Positions 26,896 to 36,890 of a DNA stretch of 64,000 bases are shown in pieces; position 1 is the first letter of the stretch, and each line of letters begins with the position of its first letter. The stretch covers positions 171,008 through 235,007 of the forward strand of contig NZ_VCBA01000007.1 in NCBI RefSeq assembly GCF_007995245.1, written 5' to 3'. The position numbers and the translations under genes were made by a program. The DNA is from Tateyamaria sp. syn59. Its GTDB lineage: Bacteria; Pseudomonadota; Alphaproteobacteria; Rhodobacterales; Rhodobacteraceae. The notes beneath the pieces are model-generated. The model saw only the letters and a program-made list of their open reading frames with translations, ran no database searches and was not told where the DNA came from.

Positions 26896-28077
26896 ATGTC
26901 TCGTAAAAACTATACTTTCACTTCGGAATCCGTTTCCGAGGGCCACCCCGATAAAGTCTGTGACCGTATTTCCGACGCCGTGCTTGATGCCCTGATCGCA
27001 GAAGAGCCAGAGGCCCGCGTCGCCTGCGAGACATTTGCCACGACAAACCGCGTCGTCATCGGCGGCGAGGTTGGCCTGAGCGATCAGGCCAAGCTGCATG
27101 ATTACATGGGCAAAATTGACGAGATCGCGCGCGCCTGCATCAAGGATATCGGGTACGAGCAGGACAAGTTCCACCACGCCACATGTGAGATCACGAACCT
27201 TCTGCATGAACAGTCCGCCCACATCGCGCAGGGCGTGGATGCGGCAGATGACAAGGACGAGGGGGCAGGGGATCAGGGCATCATGTTCGGCTTTGCAACG
27301 AACGAGACGCCCGAGCTTATGCCGGCCCCGATCCATTACGCGCACGCGATCCTGCGGCGCTTGGCCGAGGTGCGCAAGGATGGTACGGAACCTGCGCTTG
27401 GCCCCGATGCCAAATCGCAGCTGTCTGTGGTCTACCGCGATGGCACGCCCGTGGGCATTAGCTCGCTCGTGCTGTCGACCCAGCATCTTGACGAAGCGCT
27501 GAGCAGCGATGACATCCACGACATCGTCGCCCCATATATCAAGGAAGTGCTGCCCGAAGGCTGGCTGACGGTCAACACCGAATGGCACGTGAACCCCACA
27601 GGCAAGTTCGTGATCGGTGGTCCTGATGGCGACGCTGGTCTGACCGGGCGCAAGATCATCGTGGACACTTATGGTGGCGCAGCCCCGCACGGCGGCGGCG
27701 CGTTTTCGGGCAAGGATCCGACCAAGGTCGACCGCTCGGCAGCCTATGCCGCCCGCTACCTGGCCAAGAACGTGGTTGCCGCGGGTCTGGCTGACAAGTG
27801 TACGATCCAGCTGTCCTATGCCATCGGCGTGTCGAAACCGCTGTCGATCTATTGCGATACGTTTGGCACAGGCCAGGTGCCCGATGCCAAGATCGAGAGC
27901 GCTGTGGCCCAGGCGATGGATCTGACACCGCGCGGCATCCGCGAGCACTTGTCCCTGAACAAGCCGATCTATCAGCGCACTGCGGCCTATGGCCATTTTG
28001 GCCGTGCGCCTGATGCTGACGGAGGGTTCAGCTGGGAACGCACCGATCTGGCCGACGCGCTAACCAAGGCGATCTAA
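26896..28077 (+). CDS. metK: S-adenosylmethionine synthetase
   Basis: The 393-residue enzyme makes SAM from methionine and ATP. It shows [13 protein letters not shown] (N-terminal), [10 protein letters not shown] (ATP-binding hexapeptide region) and [16 protein letters not shown] (P-loop-like). It is the only gene directly under the SAM/SAH riboswitch, giving feedback control at translation initiation. A GC hairpin follows its stop. Confidence 0.96.
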   Translation: MSRKNYTFTSESVSEGHPDKVCDRISDAVLDALIAEEPEARVACETFATTNRVVIGGEVGLSDQAKLHDYMGKIDEIARACIKDIGYEQDKFHHATCEITNLLHEQSAHIAQGVDAADDKDEGAGDQGIMFGFATNETPELMPAPIHYAHAILRRLAEVRKDGTEPALGPDAKSQLSVVYRDGTPVGISSLVLSTQHLDEALSSDDIHDIVAPYIKEVLPEGWLTVNTEWHVNPTGKFVIGGPDGDAGLTGRKIIVDTYGGAAPHGGGAFSGKDPTKVDRSAAYAARYLAKNVVAAGLADKCTIQLSYAIGVSKPLSIYCDTFGTGQVPDAKIESAVAQAMDLTPRGIREHLSLNKPIYQRTAAYGHFGRAPDADGGFSWERTDLADALTKAI

Positions 28078-28084
28078 GATCGCG

Positions 28085-28108
28085 CAGGCGCGAATTCTGC
28101 CGCGCCTG
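28085..28108 (+). terminator. Hairpin after metK, probable terminator
   Basis: Arms CAGGCGCG and CGCGCCTG with an 8-base loop, followed by TTTC. The T-run is short, so termination strength is uncertain. Confidence 0.6.
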
Positions 28109-28192
28109 TTTCAATAGATCACCAAACGGTGCTTGGTATTTGAGCCATGGCTGGCCTAGTTTTCGTCTATTCCAAGATGAAAGGGCTTCGCC

Positions 28193-28789
28193 ATGGCATT
28201 TCTCCGCACGGCATTTGTGGCGTCAATTTTGGCCGGTATGGCTGTTTTTCCTGTGGCGCACGCGCAGACGTCCGACAATGGCTCGGACGCAGAGATCCTG
28301 CCGGATGCACAGGAATTGCCACAGGCGCCGATTGAGCCGCCCATGACGCTGCTGCGCATGGCGGAGATTATCCGCGCCATTGATCCCGAAGCGCAACCTG
28401 CAGGCAACGCGATCCAGTTCACCATAGATGACATTCCGATCGTCGTGATCGCGGACCCTGTTGCAGATCGCATGCGGGCGATGGTGCCGATCCGGTCAGC
28501 GGACGGGCTGGACGCCTCCGAACTGATGCGGCTGATGCAGGCCAATTTCGACAGTGCACTCGATGCACGTTATGCCGTCGCGCAGGGGCGGCTGTGGGGC
28601 GTGTTCATCCACCCGCTCAGCCCACTGGAAAAGGATCAACTGCTTTCGGCCTTCGTGCAGACCATAAACGTGGCACGCACGTACGGACAAACCTATTCGG
28701 GCGGAGCGACGGTTTTTGGTGGTGGCGACAGCAATGGTATCTACCGGGAACTCCTGAAAGAACTGCAAGAGTTGGGAGAAGAGATTTGA
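28193..28789 (+). CDS. YbjN domain-containing exported protein
   Basis: The 198-residue protein has a signal peptide (residues 1-24, ending AHAQ) and a YbjN fold (type III secretion chaperone-like). Conserved pieces are MAEIIRAIDPEAQ, RMRAMVPIRSADG, ANFDSALDARYAVAQGRLWGVFIHPLSPL. YbjN domains are usually cytoplasmic; a periplasmic version is less common but is seen in this lineage. The function is unknown. Confidence 0.75.
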   Translation: MAFLRTAFVASILAGMAVFPVAHAQTSDNGSDAEILPDAQELPQAPIEPPMTLLRMAEIIRAIDPEAQPAGNAIQFTIDDIPIVVIADPVADRMRAMVPIRSADGLDASELMRLMQANFDSALDARYAVAQGRLWGVFIHPLSPLEKDQLLSAFVQTINVARTYGQTYSGGATVFGGGDSNGIYRELLKELQELGEEI

Positions 28790-28799
28790 TGCCGCGCGG

Positions 28800-29393
28800 C
28801 TAGCGCGCCTTGCGCATGTAGCGGAACACGCCCATCAGCACCGCAAGAACAAGCAGCAAGCCGAGCATGTCACCGACCATGTATTTGAGCATGCTCAGAA
28901 TGAAATCGTCTTGCGGCACGTTCCGGTGTCGAATGACGTGGACGAGTACCGAAATCAAAACGGATGCGGCCGCACCACCTGCAATCATCGTCCGCCAGGC
29001 CTGACCGGCCGTGACGTTCCTGCGATCATCTCGCGTGGCCCAGTCGAGCGCTGCAAATATAGCCGGAGCCGCGCCATAGCTGGCCAGCCATGTGAAATAG
29101 GTCACGGTCGAATCAAACGGCATTCCGACCCAGAAGATGTTTCCAATCAGGATACCGGGCGTCAGATATAGAATGCAGCGCCAGCCTTCGAAGAAGGCGG
29201 AGATGACTTTGACGGCGAATGGCAGATAGAAGAGCGTGGCGAGGGTGGGCAACATCGGCATCAACATGCGTTGGCCGTCCATGATCAGTTCCCAGGTCAG
29301 GAAGTAAGCGACGATCAACGCGCCACTGTGCAAGCCTATCTTGAGTAATATGTCGTTGTTCAGCCGTGCTGATGTGTCCAGGGATTTTGACAA
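28800..29393 (-). CDS. Polytopic membrane protein of unknown function
   Basis: The 197-residue protein has about six hydrophobic helices (for example GALIVAYFLTWEL, LATLFYLPFAVKVISAFF, CILYLTPGILIGNIFW and LGLLLVLAVLMGVF). The N-terminus is polar. The topology resembles small sensory or MASE-type membrane modules, but no soluble output domain is attached. It is convergent with the ybjN gene, and the two stops are only 10 bases apart. Confidence 0.6.
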   Translation of the reverse strand: MSKSLDTSARLNNDILLKIGLHSGALIVAYFLTWELIMDGQRMLMPMLPTLATLFYLPFAVKVISAFFEGWRCILYLTPGILIGNIFWVGMPFDSTVTYFTWLASYGAAPAIFAALDWATRDDRRNVTAGQAWRTMIAGGAAASVLISVLVHVIRHRNVPQDDFILSMLKYMVGDMLGLLLVLAVLMGVFRYMRKAR

Positions 29394-29426
29394 GCCGTAT
29401 GCTTTTTCATTTGGGCGCCAGCCCCC

Positions 29427-29747
29427 TTACAACTGGCCTGACGCGCGATCCGAGAGCCGATAAAGCCCCATGGGAAACCCTTCGCATCGTTCGATCAATC
29501 CCCGTTTGATCAACTGCTTGAGGGTTCTGTGAAAGGTCGGTTGCGAGATTTCCTTGACGATCGGATTGGAGCGCACGACATCCGTCGAGCACATGTTTTC
29601 GCCAGACTTGTTCTCCTTGATGCATGCACAGAATGCCAAGACAATGTCGCGTTCGTTTCGCGACAATTCATGCATGCCAAAGTCTTTTTCCATCTCTTCG
29701 AGCAAAGCGCGAAGTTGTGCGATCTGCCCTAGTATTTTTGTATCCAC
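29427..29747 (-). CDS. Small winged-helix DNA-binding protein
   Basis: The 106-residue protein begins with an amphipathic helix (ILGQIAQLRALLEEME) that could dimerise, then a winged helix: LSRNERDIVLAFCA, SQPTFHRTLKQLIKRGLIE (recognition helix) and a wing (CEGFPMGLYRLSD). It is likely a MarR-like regulator or replication-type accessory protein. It precedes the membrane protein and may be in the same unit. Confidence 0.6.
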   Translation of the reverse strand: MDTKILGQIAQLRALLEEMEKDFGMHELSRNERDIVLAFCACIKENKSGENMCSTDVVRSNPIVKEISQPTFHRTLKQLIKRGLIERCEGFPMGLYRLSDRASGQL

Positions 29748-29874
29748 GGTACACCACAGCCTGCGGCGCTTTTTCCAGCGCCAGTTTTCTCAATCTATTA
29801 CAAGCGATCAATCATTTTGACAACAACACGCCATCAAGATCTCGGTTTTACGCCTTGTGCGCAGTCAAACCGTT

Positions 29875-30522
29875 TCATTTTTGGTCGTCGTCGCAGGATG
29901 TTCGCAGAAATGCGTTGGTGACCGCGAAGTGCAGCGCCATAGACATCTCATATTCAGATGCAGGGAGCCGCACGCTCGCATCAGAGAAGTCAGAGTTTTC
30001 GCGGTGTGTCACACATGTCCGGGTAAAGGACCGCGACATCGTCAGCACCGCAAGCGGGCGGTTTGACCGTCTCAATTCTGCCAATCTGATAAAGACGTCC
30101 TTGATGTCTTCGGCCGCATCCAGATCAAGTGCAAGCAGAACATCTGCGCCATCACAGCAGGTTGCCAGTTGGAATGCGTGATCAAAGTCATCTGAAACGG
30201 TCAGTGATTTCATCCGCTCGGAGAGTGCCTGCAGCGTAACCGGTGCCGTCGAGGCGGTGGCGCAGACGAGGAATACGTCGCGCGCCCAAAGGTCGTCATC
30301 CACATCAAAGCCATCGGTGGCCCTTGAAACCTCAACATGCGTTGATGCTGGTGCCGGTTCGGCGGCATCCTTGGCAGGAAAAACGAGGATATTGTTCCAG
30401 ACGTTTTCCGCATTCGCCAAAGTTGAGTCGGATTGCGCAGTATCATTTGTGTCAGTGGCTGTAGAAAAGTCGGAATCGACTATGCGACAGTCGTTTTCGT
30501 AGTCATCCATCTTCTTCCCCAA
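29875..30522 (-). CDS. Hypothetical cytoplasmic protein
   Basis: The 215-residue protein is acidic at the N-terminus (many Asp) and has no membrane segment. A C-terminal half with alternating strands and helices (DVFLVCATAS, DDFDHAFQLATC, DVLLALDLDA, PLAVLTMSRS) looks like a flavodoxin or receiver-type fold without an obvious phospho-Asp pocket. No family is recognised. The TTG/ATG choice is open; the ATG at 30522 was used. Confidence 0.5.
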   Translation of the reverse strand: MGKKMDDYENDCRIVDSDFSTATDTNDTAQSDSTLANAENVWNNILVFPAKDAAEPAPASTHVEVSRATDGFDVDDDLWARDVFLVCATASTAPVTLQALSERMKSLTVSDDFDHAFQLATCCDGADVLLALDLDAAEDIKDVFIRLAELRRSNRPLAVLTMSRSFTRTCVTHRENSDFSDASVRLPASEYEMSMALHFAVTNAFLRTSCDDDQK

Positions 30523-30941
30523 GACAGTAAAACTGAAGTCCCCAGCTCGAACCTTACCCTCGTTTGCGAATTAAATCAGGACGGTTTCGAGAATTCTACC
30601 TTTGATCGTAGTCATAATGACTATAATTGCGGATTGTCAATCACGCCTTCGAAGCAAACGTGCCCATATTCCGGTCAAACTGGTGGTACCAGCGCGAGAT
30701 GGTGCGCCGGTGGTCGGCGCGCAGATGGGGATGCGACTTGCGACATTGACGCGGCTGCACTATACCGCGCGCGTCGGCGTGACGTGATGATTCACGGAAA
30801 GTATTCAGGGCCCCGATCTGTCGGAGGCCCTGTATCTGTTTTCCGGACGCGTAGCGATGACCAAAGGCTCAAACCCACCAAGACCGGCGGAGACAACCGC
30901 TCGGCCCGAAAAACTGAACATAGTTAGGAAACCGACGCCAC
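30523..30941. other. 419-base region upstream of rpsA with a terminator-like hairpin
   Basis: No convincing gene. It contains a strong hairpin at 30806-30832 (arms CAGGGCC and GGCCCTG with CCGA/TCGG inside, followed by a T-rich stretch), 110 bases before rpsA. This may end an upstream transcript or attenuate rpsA. A smaller inverted repeat TAGTCA/TGACTA lies around 30610-30625. Confidence 0.55.
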
Positions 30942-32618
30942 ATGGCTGATAAAATGATGGAGGAATTCGAAGCCCTCCTGCAAGAAAGCTTCGAAATGGA
31001 CACGCCCGAAGAGGGGTCTGTTGTCAAAGGTAAGGTCCTCGCCATCGAGGCAGGCCAAGCCATCATCGACGTAGGCTACAAGATGGAAGGCCGCGTCGAG
31101 CTCAAAGAATTCGCAAATCCCGGTGAAGCGCCCGAAATCTCTGTCGGGGACGAGGTCGAAGTGTACCTGCGCGCGGCCGAAAACGCCCGTGGCGAAGCCG
31201 TCATCTCGCGCGAGATGGCCCGCCGCGAAGAAGCCTGGGATCGCCTGGAAAAAGCATATGCCGACGACGCCCGCGTCGAAGGTGCCATCTTTGGTCGCGT
31301 CAAGGGTGGCTTCACTGTCGACCTCGGCGGTGCGGTGGCCTTCCTGCCCGGTAGCCAAGTTGACGTCCGCCCCGTGCGCGACGCTGGCCCGCTGATGGGT
31401 CTGAAGCAGCCGTTCCAGATCCTCAAGATGGACCGTCGCCGTGGCAACATCGTTGTGTCGCGTCGTGCGATCCTCGAAGAGTCCCGCGCAGAACAGCGCG
31501 CCGAGGTTATCGGCAACCTGTCCGAAGGTCAGAACGTCGACGGTGTGGTCAAGAACATTACCGAATACGGTGCGTTTGTTGACCTGGGCGGCGTTGACGG
31601 TCTCCTGCACGTTACCGATATGGCATGGCGCCGGGTGAACCACCCGTCCGAGATCCTCACCATCGGTGAGACGATCAAGGTGCAGGTCATCAAGATCAAC
31701 AAAGAAACCCACCGCATTTCGCTGGGCATGAAGCAGCTGCAGGAAGATCCATGGGATCTGGTGGCCGCCAAGTACCCGCTGGAAAGCACGCACACAGGCC
31801 GCGTCACGAACATCACCGATTACGGTGCGTTCGTCGAACTGGAGCCCGGTGTCGAGGGTCTGGTCCACGTCTCCGAAATGTCCTGGACCAAGAAGAACGT
31901 GCACCCCGGCAAGATCGTGTCCACCTCGCAAGAGGTTGAGGTCATGGTTTTGGAAATCGACGGTGCCAAGCGCCGCGTTTCCCTTGGCCTCAAGCAGACC
32001 ATGCGTAACCCGTGGGAAGTGTTTGCAGAAACACACCCCGAGGGCACGGAAGTCGAAGGCGAAGTCAAGAACATCACCGAATTCGGTTTGTTCGTTGGCC
32101 TCGAAGGCGACATCGACGGCATGGTTCACCTGTCCGACCTGTCGTGGGACCAGCGTGGCGAGGAAGCCATTCAGGACTACCGCAAGGGCGACATGGTCCA
32201 CGCGGTTGTGTCCGAAGTGGACGTCGAGAAAGAGCGCATCTCGCTCTCGATCAAAGCGGTTGGCGGCGACAAGTTTGCCGAAGCCGTGGGCGGCGTGAAG
32301 CGCGGCTCGATCGTGACCGTGGAAGTGACAGCCATCGAAGATGGCGGCGTCGAAGTGGAATACGAAGGCATGAAATCCTTCATCCGCCGCTCCGACCTGT
32401 CGCGTGACCGCGCCGAACAGCGCCCCGAGCGTTTCTCGGTCGGTGACAAGGTGGACGTCCGCATCACCAACATCGACAGCAAGACCCGTCGTCTGGGCGT
32501 CTCGATCAAGGCGCGCGAGATCGCGGAAGAGAAAGAGGCCGTGGAACAGTACGGCTCGTCGGACTCCGGTGCATCGCTGGGCGATATCCTGGGCGCTGCC
32601 CTCAAGGGCGACGAGTAG
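30942..32618 (+). CDS. rpsA: 30S ribosomal protein S1
   Basis: The 558-residue protein has six S1 (OB-fold) repeats. Typical repeat ends are recognisable, such as [20 protein letters not shown] (third) and [19 protein letters not shown] (fourth). S1 binds mRNA near the ribosome and helps initiate translation, which matters for the leader-controlled genes here. In many alphaproteobacteria it follows cmk, but here cmk lies 16 kb away. A strong terminator follows the gene. Confidence 0.96.
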   Translation: MADKMMEEFEALLQESFEMDTPEEGSVVKGKVLAIEAGQAIIDVGYKMEGRVELKEFANPGEAPEISVGDEVEVYLRAAENARGEAVISREMARREEAWDRLEKAYADDARVEGAIFGRVKGGFTVDLGGAVAFLPGSQVDVRPVRDAGPLMGLKQPFQILKMDRRRGNIVVSRRAILEESRAEQRAEVIGNLSEGQNVDGVVKNITEYGAFVDLGGVDGLLHVTDMAWRRVNHPSEILTIGETIKVQVIKINKETHRISLGMKQLQEDPWDLVAAKYPLESTHTGRVTNITDYGAFVELEPGVEGLVHVSEMSWTKKNVHPGKIVSTSQEVEVMVLEIDGAKRRVSLGLKQTMRNPWEVFAETHPEGTEVEGEVKNITEFGLFVGLEGDIDGMVHLSDLSWDQRGEEAIQDYRKGDMVHAVVSEVDVEKERISLSIKAVGGDKFAEAVGGVKRGSIVTVEVTAIEDGGVEVEYEGMKSFIRRSDLSRDRAEQRPERFSVGDKVDVRITNIDSKTRRLGVSIKAREIAEEKEAVEQYGSSDSGASLGDILGAALKGDE

Positions 32619-32645
32619 GCCGACACACAGGCTGCAAGCGTTTCG

Positions 32646-32671
32646 AAGGGGCCCTGCGGGGCCCCTTTTTC
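32646..32671 (+). terminator. Rho-independent terminator of rpsA
   Basis: Hairpin GGGGCCC-TGC-GGGGCCCC followed by five T, 28 bases after the rpsA stop. Confidence 0.9.
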
Positions 32672-32893
32672 TATGTCATTTCACATGTCGAATCGTTGCC
32701 ATTTGAAGGACCGCTCAATGCGGCACACTCGTGCGTTATGGCAGATGTGGGTCTAAAAACCGCTCATGTGCCTGTGCGGCGGGTAAAAAATCGACCCAAG
32801 CCCAAATACGGGCTATTCCCGAAAGCGACGTTTGTTCCTATAGTTACGAGACGGCTAAAGACAAAATGTCCGAGTCTCTCGGGAGGGAATAAG

Positions 32894-33178
32894 ATGATCC
32901 GGTCAGAGTTGATCCAGAAGATCGCAGACGAAAACCCACACCTTTATCAGAGAGATGTCGAGCGGATCGTGAACACGATTTTTGACGAAGTGACCAAGGC
33001 GATGGCACGTGGCGACCGGGTTGAGTTGCGCGGCTTTGGCGCCTTTTCAGTCAAGAAACGAGACGCCCGGACCGGCCGGAACCCTCGCACCGGCGAGACG
33101 GTGGAAGTCGAAGAAAAGCATGTGCCCTTCTTCAAGACGGGTAAGCTCTTGCGTGATCGTCTGAACGGGAAAGCCTGA
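32894..33178 (+). CDS. ihfB: Integration host factor subunit beta
   Basis: The 94-residue protein of the HU/IHF family bends DNA as a heterodimer with IhfA. It starts at ATG 32894 after GGGAGGG. The beta-arm motif [11 protein letters not shown] and the [15 protein letters not shown] block are clear. It is separated from rpsA by a terminator, so it has its own promoter. It overlaps the next gene by one base (TGATG). Confidence 0.95.
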   Translation: MIRSELIQKIADENPHLYQRDVERIVNTIFDEVTKAMARGDRVELRGFGAFSVKKRDARTGRNPRTGETVEVEEKHVPFFKTGKLLRDRLNGKA

Positions 33179-33528
33179 TGCGCTACATCCGATATGCCTG
33201 CATTGCCATCTTTGCCGTGGCGCTTATTGCCGTTGCCCTGGCCAATCGCGGCATGGTGACGTTGAAGCTGCTGCCGGACGAGATCGCTGGTCTTTTTGCG
33301 GTGGCCCCGACCATAGAACTTCCGCTGTTCGTCGTGATCTTTGGCGGCATCATTGTTGGTTTGCTCGTTGGCTTTGTCTGGGAATGGATGCGCGAACACG
33401 CCATCCGGGCAGAGAACGCGCGCAACGCCCGTGACAAGCGCCGCCTCGAGCGCGAAGTCAAACGCCTGAAGTCTGAAAAGCACGAGGGCAAGGACGAGGT
33501 GCTGGCGCTTCTGGACGAAGCCAGCTAA
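33178..33528 (+). CDS. LapA-domain (DUF1049) membrane protein
   Basis: The 116-residue protein has two membrane helices (about 6-22 and 45-67, the second rich in Ile/Gly: FVVIFGGIIVGLLVGFVWEW) and a C-terminal charged helix (NARDKRRLEREVKRLKSEK). This matches the LapA-type lipopolysaccharide assembly domain. In enterobacteria LapA works with LapB to control LpxC; lapB is not in the window. It is coupled to ihfB by a one-base overlap. Confidence 0.8.
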   Translation: MRYIRYACIAIFAVALIAVALANRGMVTLKLLPDEIAGLFAVAPTIELPLFVVIFGGIIVGLLVGFVWEWMREHAIRAENARNARDKRRLEREVKRLKSEKHEGKDEVLALLDEAS

Positions 33529-33537
33529 TCCAACCTC

Positions 33538-34182
33538 ATGTCCGACGTTTCAGTCAAAATCTGCGGCTTGGGCCGCCCCGAACACGTTGCCGCAGCAGTT
33601 GAGGCGGGCGCGAAGTACATCGGTTTTGTGTTTTTCCCGAAGTCTCCGCGCGACATTAGCATCGCGGACGCGCGGGCTTTGGCATTGGATGTTCCTCCCG
33701 GTGTCGCGAAGGTGGCGTTGGTCGTGAATGCGGATAATACGTTTCTGGACGACCTCATCGCCCAAGTCCCGCTCGATATGTTGCAATTGCACGGGTCCGA
33801 GACGCCCGACCGAGTGGCTGAAATCAAGGCGCGCTATGGCTTGCCGGTGATGAAGGCGGTGGGCGTTGCAGATGCTGACGATCTGCCTGCGCTCGACGCC
33901 TATGTCCGTGTGGCGGACCAGATCCTTGTCGACGCGAAACCGCCCAAAAACGCAGATCTGCCGGGTGGCAATGGCCTGACGTTTGATTGGCGTCTGATCT
34001 CGGGGCGGCGCTGGCCGGTGCCCTGGATGCTCGCTGGGGGCCTGACGGCCGAGAACGTGGCTGAAGCGGTTGCCCTGACCGGGGCGCGCCAGGTGGACAT
34101 CAGTTCGGGAGTTGAGGCTGCACCGGGTGAAAAGGACGCAAACCTGATCCGCGCCTTCATGGCGGCGGCGCAGGGCGCATGA
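33538..34182 (+). CDS. trpF: Phosphoribosylanthranilate isomerase
   Basis: The 214-residue TIM-barrel enzyme performs the Amadori rearrangement in tryptophan synthesis. It has [11 protein letters not shown] with the catalytic Cys (residue 8), [21 protein letters not shown], and the phosphate-binding [16 protein letters not shown]. It starts 9 bases after the LapA-like gene. A GNAT gene (4-base overlap) sits between it and trpB. Confidence 0.93.
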   Translation: MSDVSVKICGLGRPEHVAAAVEAGAKYIGFVFFPKSPRDISIADARALALDVPPGVAKVALVVNADNTFLDDLIAQVPLDMLQLHGSETPDRVAEIKARYGLPVMKAVGVADADDLPALDAYVRVADQILVDAKPPKNADLPGGNGLTFDWRLISGRRWPVPWMLAGGLTAENVAEAVALTGARQVDISSGVEAAPGEKDANLIRAFMAAAQGA

Positions 34183-34628
34183 GCGTCACCTTTCGCAACG
34201 CGACGGAGGCTGACGTTCCCGCCATCCTGTCACTTCTGATGGACGACAAGCTGGGCGCAACCCGCGAAAGCACCCAAGCCGATGCCTATCTGCCGACGTT
34301 CAGAGAGATTGAAGCGGACCCGAACAACACCGTCATCGTCGGTGAACTGGCGGGTGACGTCATTGCCACTTACCACCTGACATTCATCGCCGGTCTGTCC
34401 CTGAGTGCCACGCGCCGCGCACAGATCGAAGGTGTGCGTGTGGCCAGCCATCTGCGCGGGCAAAGCATTGGCGAGGCGATGTTCGCTGATGCCGAGGCGA
34501 GGTCCCGCGCCGCCGGGTGCAAGCTGATGCAACTGACCATGAACAAAGGTCGCACCGACAGCGCTCGTTTCTACGAGCGGCTTGGCTTTACCCCTTCTCA
34601 CATCGGGTATAAACGCGATCTGACCTGA
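34179..34628 (+). CDS. GNAT-family N-acetyltransferase
   Basis: The 149-residue acetyltransferase has the acetyl-CoA motif A ([19 protein letters not shown], ~85) and a Tyr-containing motif B ([19 protein letters not shown]). The acceptor is unknown. It is inserted between trpF and trpB, overlapping trpF by 4 bases, so it is expressed with the tryptophan genes without an evident role in the pathway. Confidence 0.85.
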   Translation: MSVTFRNATEADVPAILSLLMDDKLGATRESTQADAYLPTFREIEADPNNTVIVGELAGDVIATYHLTFIAGLSLSATRRAQIEGVRVASHLRGQSIGEAMFADAEARSRAAGCKLMQLTMNKGRTDSARFYERLGFTPSHIGYKRDLT

Positions 34629-34643
34629 ACGCGGGAGGCGACG

Positions 34644-35891
34644 ATGGCCAACGATCTTTTCAATTCCTTCATGACTGGCCCCGATGAAAACGGGCGCTTT
34701 GGCGATTTTGGCGGGCGGTTCGTGTCCGAGACGCTGATGCCGCTGATCCTGTCGCTGGAAGAGGAATACGAAAAGGCCAAAACCGACGACAGCTTCTGGG
34801 CTGAGATGGACCATCTGTGGAAGCACTATGTGGGTCGGCCAAGCCCGCTCTATTTCGCTGAGCGCCTGACGGACCACTTGGGCGGCGCCAAGATCTACAT
34901 GAAGCGGGACGAACTGAACCACACCGGCGCGCACAAGATCAACAACGTGCTGGGCCAGATCATCCTGGCGCGTCGTATGGGCAAGACCCGGATCATTGCC
35001 GAGACCGGGGCGGGGCAGCACGGGGTGGCCACCGCAACTGTTTGCGCGAAATTCGGCCTCAAGTGCGTGGTTTACATGGGTGCGCATGACGTTGAGCGTC
35101 AGGCCCCCAATGTGTTCCGCATGAAGCTGCTGGGTGCAGAGGTGATCCCGGTGACCTCTGGTCGCGGCACACTCAAGGACGCCATGAACGATGCCCTGCG
35201 CGACTGGGTCACAAATGTCCGCGACACGTTCTACTGTATCGGTACAGTGGCCGGGCCACACCCGTACCCCGCTATGGTTCGCGACTTCCAAAGCATCATC
35301 GGCAAGGAAGTCCGCGAGCAGATGACGGAGGCCGAGGGCCGTTTTCCCGACACAGTGATCGCGGCCATCGGTGGCGGGTCCAATGCGATGGGGCTGTTCT
35401 ATCCCTTCCTCGACGACAAAGAGGTCGCGATCATTGGCGTCGAGGCGGGTGGCAAGGGCGTGAATGCGAAGATGGAGCATTGCGCTTCCCTCACCGGCGG
35501 CCGTCCCGGCGTGCTGCATGGCAACCGCACTTACTTGCTGCAAGACGACGATGGCCAGATCCTCGAAGGGTTCTCGATCTCTGCCGGTCTAGACTATCCG
35601 GGGATCGGGCCGGAACACGCCTGGCTGCATGACATCGGCCGTGCCGAGTATGTTTCGATCACGGATGTCGAGGCGCTGGAGGCCTTCCAGCTTAGCTGCA
35701 CCACTGAGGGGATCATTCCGGCACTTGAACCATCGCATGCCCTGGCGCACGTCATGAAAATAGCACCCAAGCTGCCGTCCGATCACATCATCTGCATGAA
35801 CATGTGCGGGCGCGGCGACAAGGACATTTTCACTGTCGCGCGGCATCTGGGCTTTGACATGACCGGCCCGGAAGGTCGCAACGTCGAATAA
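34644..35891 (+). CDS. trpB: Tryptophan synthase beta chain
   Basis: The 415-residue PLP enzyme joins indole and serine. The PLP lysine motif is [10 protein letters not shown] (~95), and the phosphate loop is [12 protein letters not shown] (~242). It is in the usual place behind trpF, but trpA is 14 kb away on the other strand (49369-50163), so the two subunits are not co-transcribed here. A strong terminator follows. Confidence 0.96.
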   Translation: MANDLFNSFMTGPDENGRFGDFGGRFVSETLMPLILSLEEEYEKAKTDDSFWAEMDHLWKHYVGRPSPLYFAERLTDHLGGAKIYMKRDELNHTGAHKINNVLGQIILARRMGKTRIIAETGAGQHGVATATVCAKFGLKCVVYMGAHDVERQAPNVFRMKLLGAEVIPVTSGRGTLKDAMNDALRDWVTNVRDTFYCIGTVAGPHPYPAMVRDFQSIIGKEVREQMTEAEGRFPDTVIAAIGGGSNAMGLFYPFLDDKEVAIIGVEAGGKGVNAKMEHCASLTGGRPGVLHGNRTYLLQDDDGQILEGFSISAGLDYPGIGPEHAWLHDIGRAEYVSITDVEALEAFQLSCTTEGIIPALEPSHALAHVMKIAPKLPSDHIICMNMCGRGDKDIFTVARHLGFDMTGPEGRNVE

Positions 35892-35915
35892 TTGCGCCTT
35901 TGCGTTACGAACCAC

Positions 35916-35941
35916 CGGCGGGCCATTGGCCCGCTTTTTTT
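35916..35941 (+). terminator. Rho-independent terminator of trpB
   Basis: GCGGGCC-ATT-GGCCCGC with seven T, 27 bases after the trpB stop. Confidence 0.92.
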
Positions 35942-36120
35942 GTTCGTGCGACCGCTCCGGCCCGGTCGCGTGGCACCAATAAACTCCGGTTTAGGCCCTT
36001 GGACTATGTGTTTACCCCGATCCGATTAAACCCGTAGATCATGGGCAATCGCGCGTTTCGGTCCCTTTTCTGGAACACATCGCGGATTTCCGCCGCGATA
36101 CCCAACAGAAGGGATACGAG

Positions 36121-36372
36121 ATGAAAAAGGCAGTGACTTTGGCCGCGATTACAATGCTCATTGCAACAACGGCGCAGGCCGACATCAAGGGACGGTTCAA
36201 ATTTTCGGATCTGTTTGACCGTGTTGCGGGCGGTGCGTCACTATTTGATGGTGATGATGACCAGCGATTGGGCCGGTATGATGATCGCGAAGACGATTGG
36301 GGTGTAGATGATGACGATGATGATAGCGGGGAAGGCGGACATGAGTACGGGGACGGCGGTGGTGATGGCTGA
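36121..36372 (+). CDS. Small exported Asp-rich protein
   Basis: The 83-residue protein has a signal peptide (residues 1-20, ending TAQA). The mature part starts with a short amphipathic stretch (DIKGRFKFSDLFDRVAGG) and ends in a strongly acidic Asp/Gly/Glu tail that includes a run of six Asp. It has no known domain. Low-complexity acidic tails can bind calcium or other cations. It is the first gene of a three-gene unit with the PepSY-type protein and the LuxR-type regulator. Confidence 0.65.
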   Translation: MKKAVTLAAITMLIATTAQADIKGRFKFSDLFDRVAGGASLFDGDDDQRLGRYDDREDDWGVDDDDDDSGEGGHEYGDGGGDG

Positions 36373-36452
36373 CGTTCCCATGCGTGCGCGTCGACGCAAC
36401 CAACGACCGGGACAACGGCACCCTTTGCGCCGTGCCGGTCGGAGGGCGTGAA

Positions 36453-36890
36453 ATGAAGACGTGGGCGTGTGCCATAGCGTTTGCCTGTGCCGTCAGCGCA
36501 CCAAGCTTTGCCGGTCCAATCGAGGACAGCATCGTCCGGCAATTGCGTGATCAGGGATTTTCCCAGATTGAAGTGCGGCGCACGTTGCTGGGCCGCTCGC
36601 GGATCGTTGCGCGGAGCAGAGACCTCTATCGTGAGATCGTGGTCAGCCCGGTTACCGGAGAGATTTTGCGCGATTACTGGCGCGAACTGGACGGTGACGG
36701 TCAGAATTCGCAAATCGTGAATCCGGGTCGGTCGAGCGGCGTGGGCAACGACCGTGACGATGACCGCGACGACGATGATGATGACGGCGATGATGGTGAC
36801 AACGGAGATGACGGCGGCGACGGCGACAGCGATGGCGACAGTGACGGCGACGGCGGGGGGGATAACGGAGGCGACAATGGCGACGACTGA
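36453..36890 (+). CDS. Exported PepSY-like protein with acidic Asp/Gly tail
   Basis: The 145-residue protein starts at ATG 36453 (GGAGGG just upstream), with a signal peptide ending PSFAG. Residues about 22-75 read like a PepSY domain (IVRQLRDQGFSQIEV ... REIVVSPVTGEILRDYW). The remainder is a ~55-residue Asp/Gly-rich tail. PepSY domains often inhibit peptidases or act as sensors outside the cytoplasm. The acidic tail resembles that of the preceding gene. Its last 14 bases overlap the regulator gene. Confidence 0.68.
   Translation: MKTWACAIAFACAVSAPSFAGPIEDSIVRQLRDQGFSQIEVRRTLLGRSRIVARSRDLYREIVVSPVTGEILRDYWRELDGDGQNSQIVNPGRSSGVGNDRDDDRDDDDDDGDDGDNGDDGGDGDSDGDSDGDGGGDNGGDNGDD

Noticed and set aside
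26638..27996. A 452-residue minus-strand frame over metK and the end of lnt
   Set aside because: The plus strand holds metK under its riboswitch; the antisense frame is a composition artefact.
30602..30787. A 61-residue frame upstream of rpsA
   Set aside because: It has no ribosome site and no recognisable features; treated as intergenic.
36754..36876. Upstream extension of the LuxR-type regulator (Met/Thr-rich)
   Set aside because: This is only the GAC-rich tail of the preceding gene read in another frame; the ATG at 36877 has a ribosome site and a proper membrane helix after it.
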